Shown: one piece after another, positions 63,956 through 64,000 of the stretch
How positions within the stretch are numbered: position 1 is the stretch's first letter
Layout: the number at the start of each line of letters is the position of its first letter
Source of the DNA: an uncultured Tateyamaria sp.
GTDB taxonomy: Bacteria; Pseudomonadota; Alphaproteobacteria; Rhodobacterales; Rhodobacteraceae
Assembly (NCBI RefSeq): GCF_947496075.1
Contig: NZ_CANMBJ010000006.1
Location: 419,001 to 483,000 of the forward strand
Length of the DNA: 64,000 bases
Reading direction: 5' to 3'
Program-made: the position numbers and the translations under genes
The notes under the pieces: generated by a model
The model's input: only the letters and a program-made list of their open reading frames with translations
Database searches by the model: none
Told to the model about the DNA's origin: nothing

Positions 63956-64000
63956 ATCATGCCCTCGATTGCTGTGCGCAGTGTTCCAGCGGCAGCGGGC
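63952..64000 (-). CDS. Partial upstream gene of the glycan operon
   Basis: Only the last 15 codons are in the window, reading PAAAGTLRTAIEGMI and stop, with the stop overlapping the phosphatase ATG. The clean overlap and codon use suggest a real gene continuing beyond 64000; too short to identify. Confidence 0.6.
   Translation of the reverse strand, partial: PAAAGTLRTAIEGMI

Overview
The window looks like chromosomal DNA of a marine Rhodobacteraceae member (Roseobacter group, Alphaproteobacteria). This rests on the high GC, the class I lysyl-tRNA synthetase, the block murA, DUF2948, hisD, UPF0262, low-molecular-weight phosphatase, a very small basic ORF before murA, many 1 to 8 nt ATGA/TGATG gene overlaps, and many ABC importers. 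Genus and species cannot be named from the sequence alone. No prophage, CRISPR array, rRNA operon or intact insertion sequence was seen; one tRNA gene (tRNA-Thr, GGT) is present.

Layout. 1-8 kb: the 3' part of a type II NADH dehydrogenase, a Sel1-type protein, an Xre/RES toxin-antitoxin pair with a palindromic operator, a DUF4864 protein, an RTX/Hint exoprotein, a leishmanolysin-like metalloprotease, and an XRE regulator divergent from an SRPBCC membrane protein. 8.1-19.3 kb: two divergent operons for uptake and catabolism of an unidentified sugar or polyol (ABC importer, SorC regulator, FGGY kinase, SDR, TIM-barrel epimerase, SIS isomerase, AraM-like dehydrogenase, HAD protein). 19.7-22.9 kb: a large subtilisin-like protease. 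23.2-29.6 kb: an RpiR regulator and an Afu/Fbp-type ABC importer in one operon with a histidine phosphatase and a Ca/Na antiporter. 30-34 kb: LysRS, TerB-like protein and a MACPF (perforin-like) protein. 34.2-35.7 kb: a promoter, a tandem glycine riboswitch and a D-amino-acid/glycine dehydrogenase. 35.8-42.2 kb: housekeeping genes (PBP4, nadD, DUF2059, MOSC, DUF900 lipoprotein, ettA).

42.2-44.9 kb is a plastic, partly AT-rich segment between ettA and tRNA-Thr: a TIR-domain protein, cutA, a small membrane protein, gene remnants and a partial duplicate of the tRNA 3' end. 45-53.3 kb is the murA-hisD block, interrupted by an accessory module (GNAT; TetR divergent from a peroxiredoxin-like protein and two NTF2-fold proteins). 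53.3-60 kb holds an Rz-like cysteine-rich lipoprotein, an entericidin flanked by a duplicated repeat, a large unknown protein, lepA, a DUF2971 protein overlapping lepA, and a decayed REP-associated transposase (RAYT) containing REP-like palindromes. 60-64 kb is a polysaccharide-type operon (glycosyltransferase, deacetylase, methyltransferase, phosphatase) beside a PA14-like periplasmic protein.

Strongest candidates for something new: the sugar/polyol cluster at 8.1-19.3 kb, the MACPF protein, the TIR protein near the tRNA-Thr hotspot, and the GTAG/GTAA-headed REP family with its dying RAYT.
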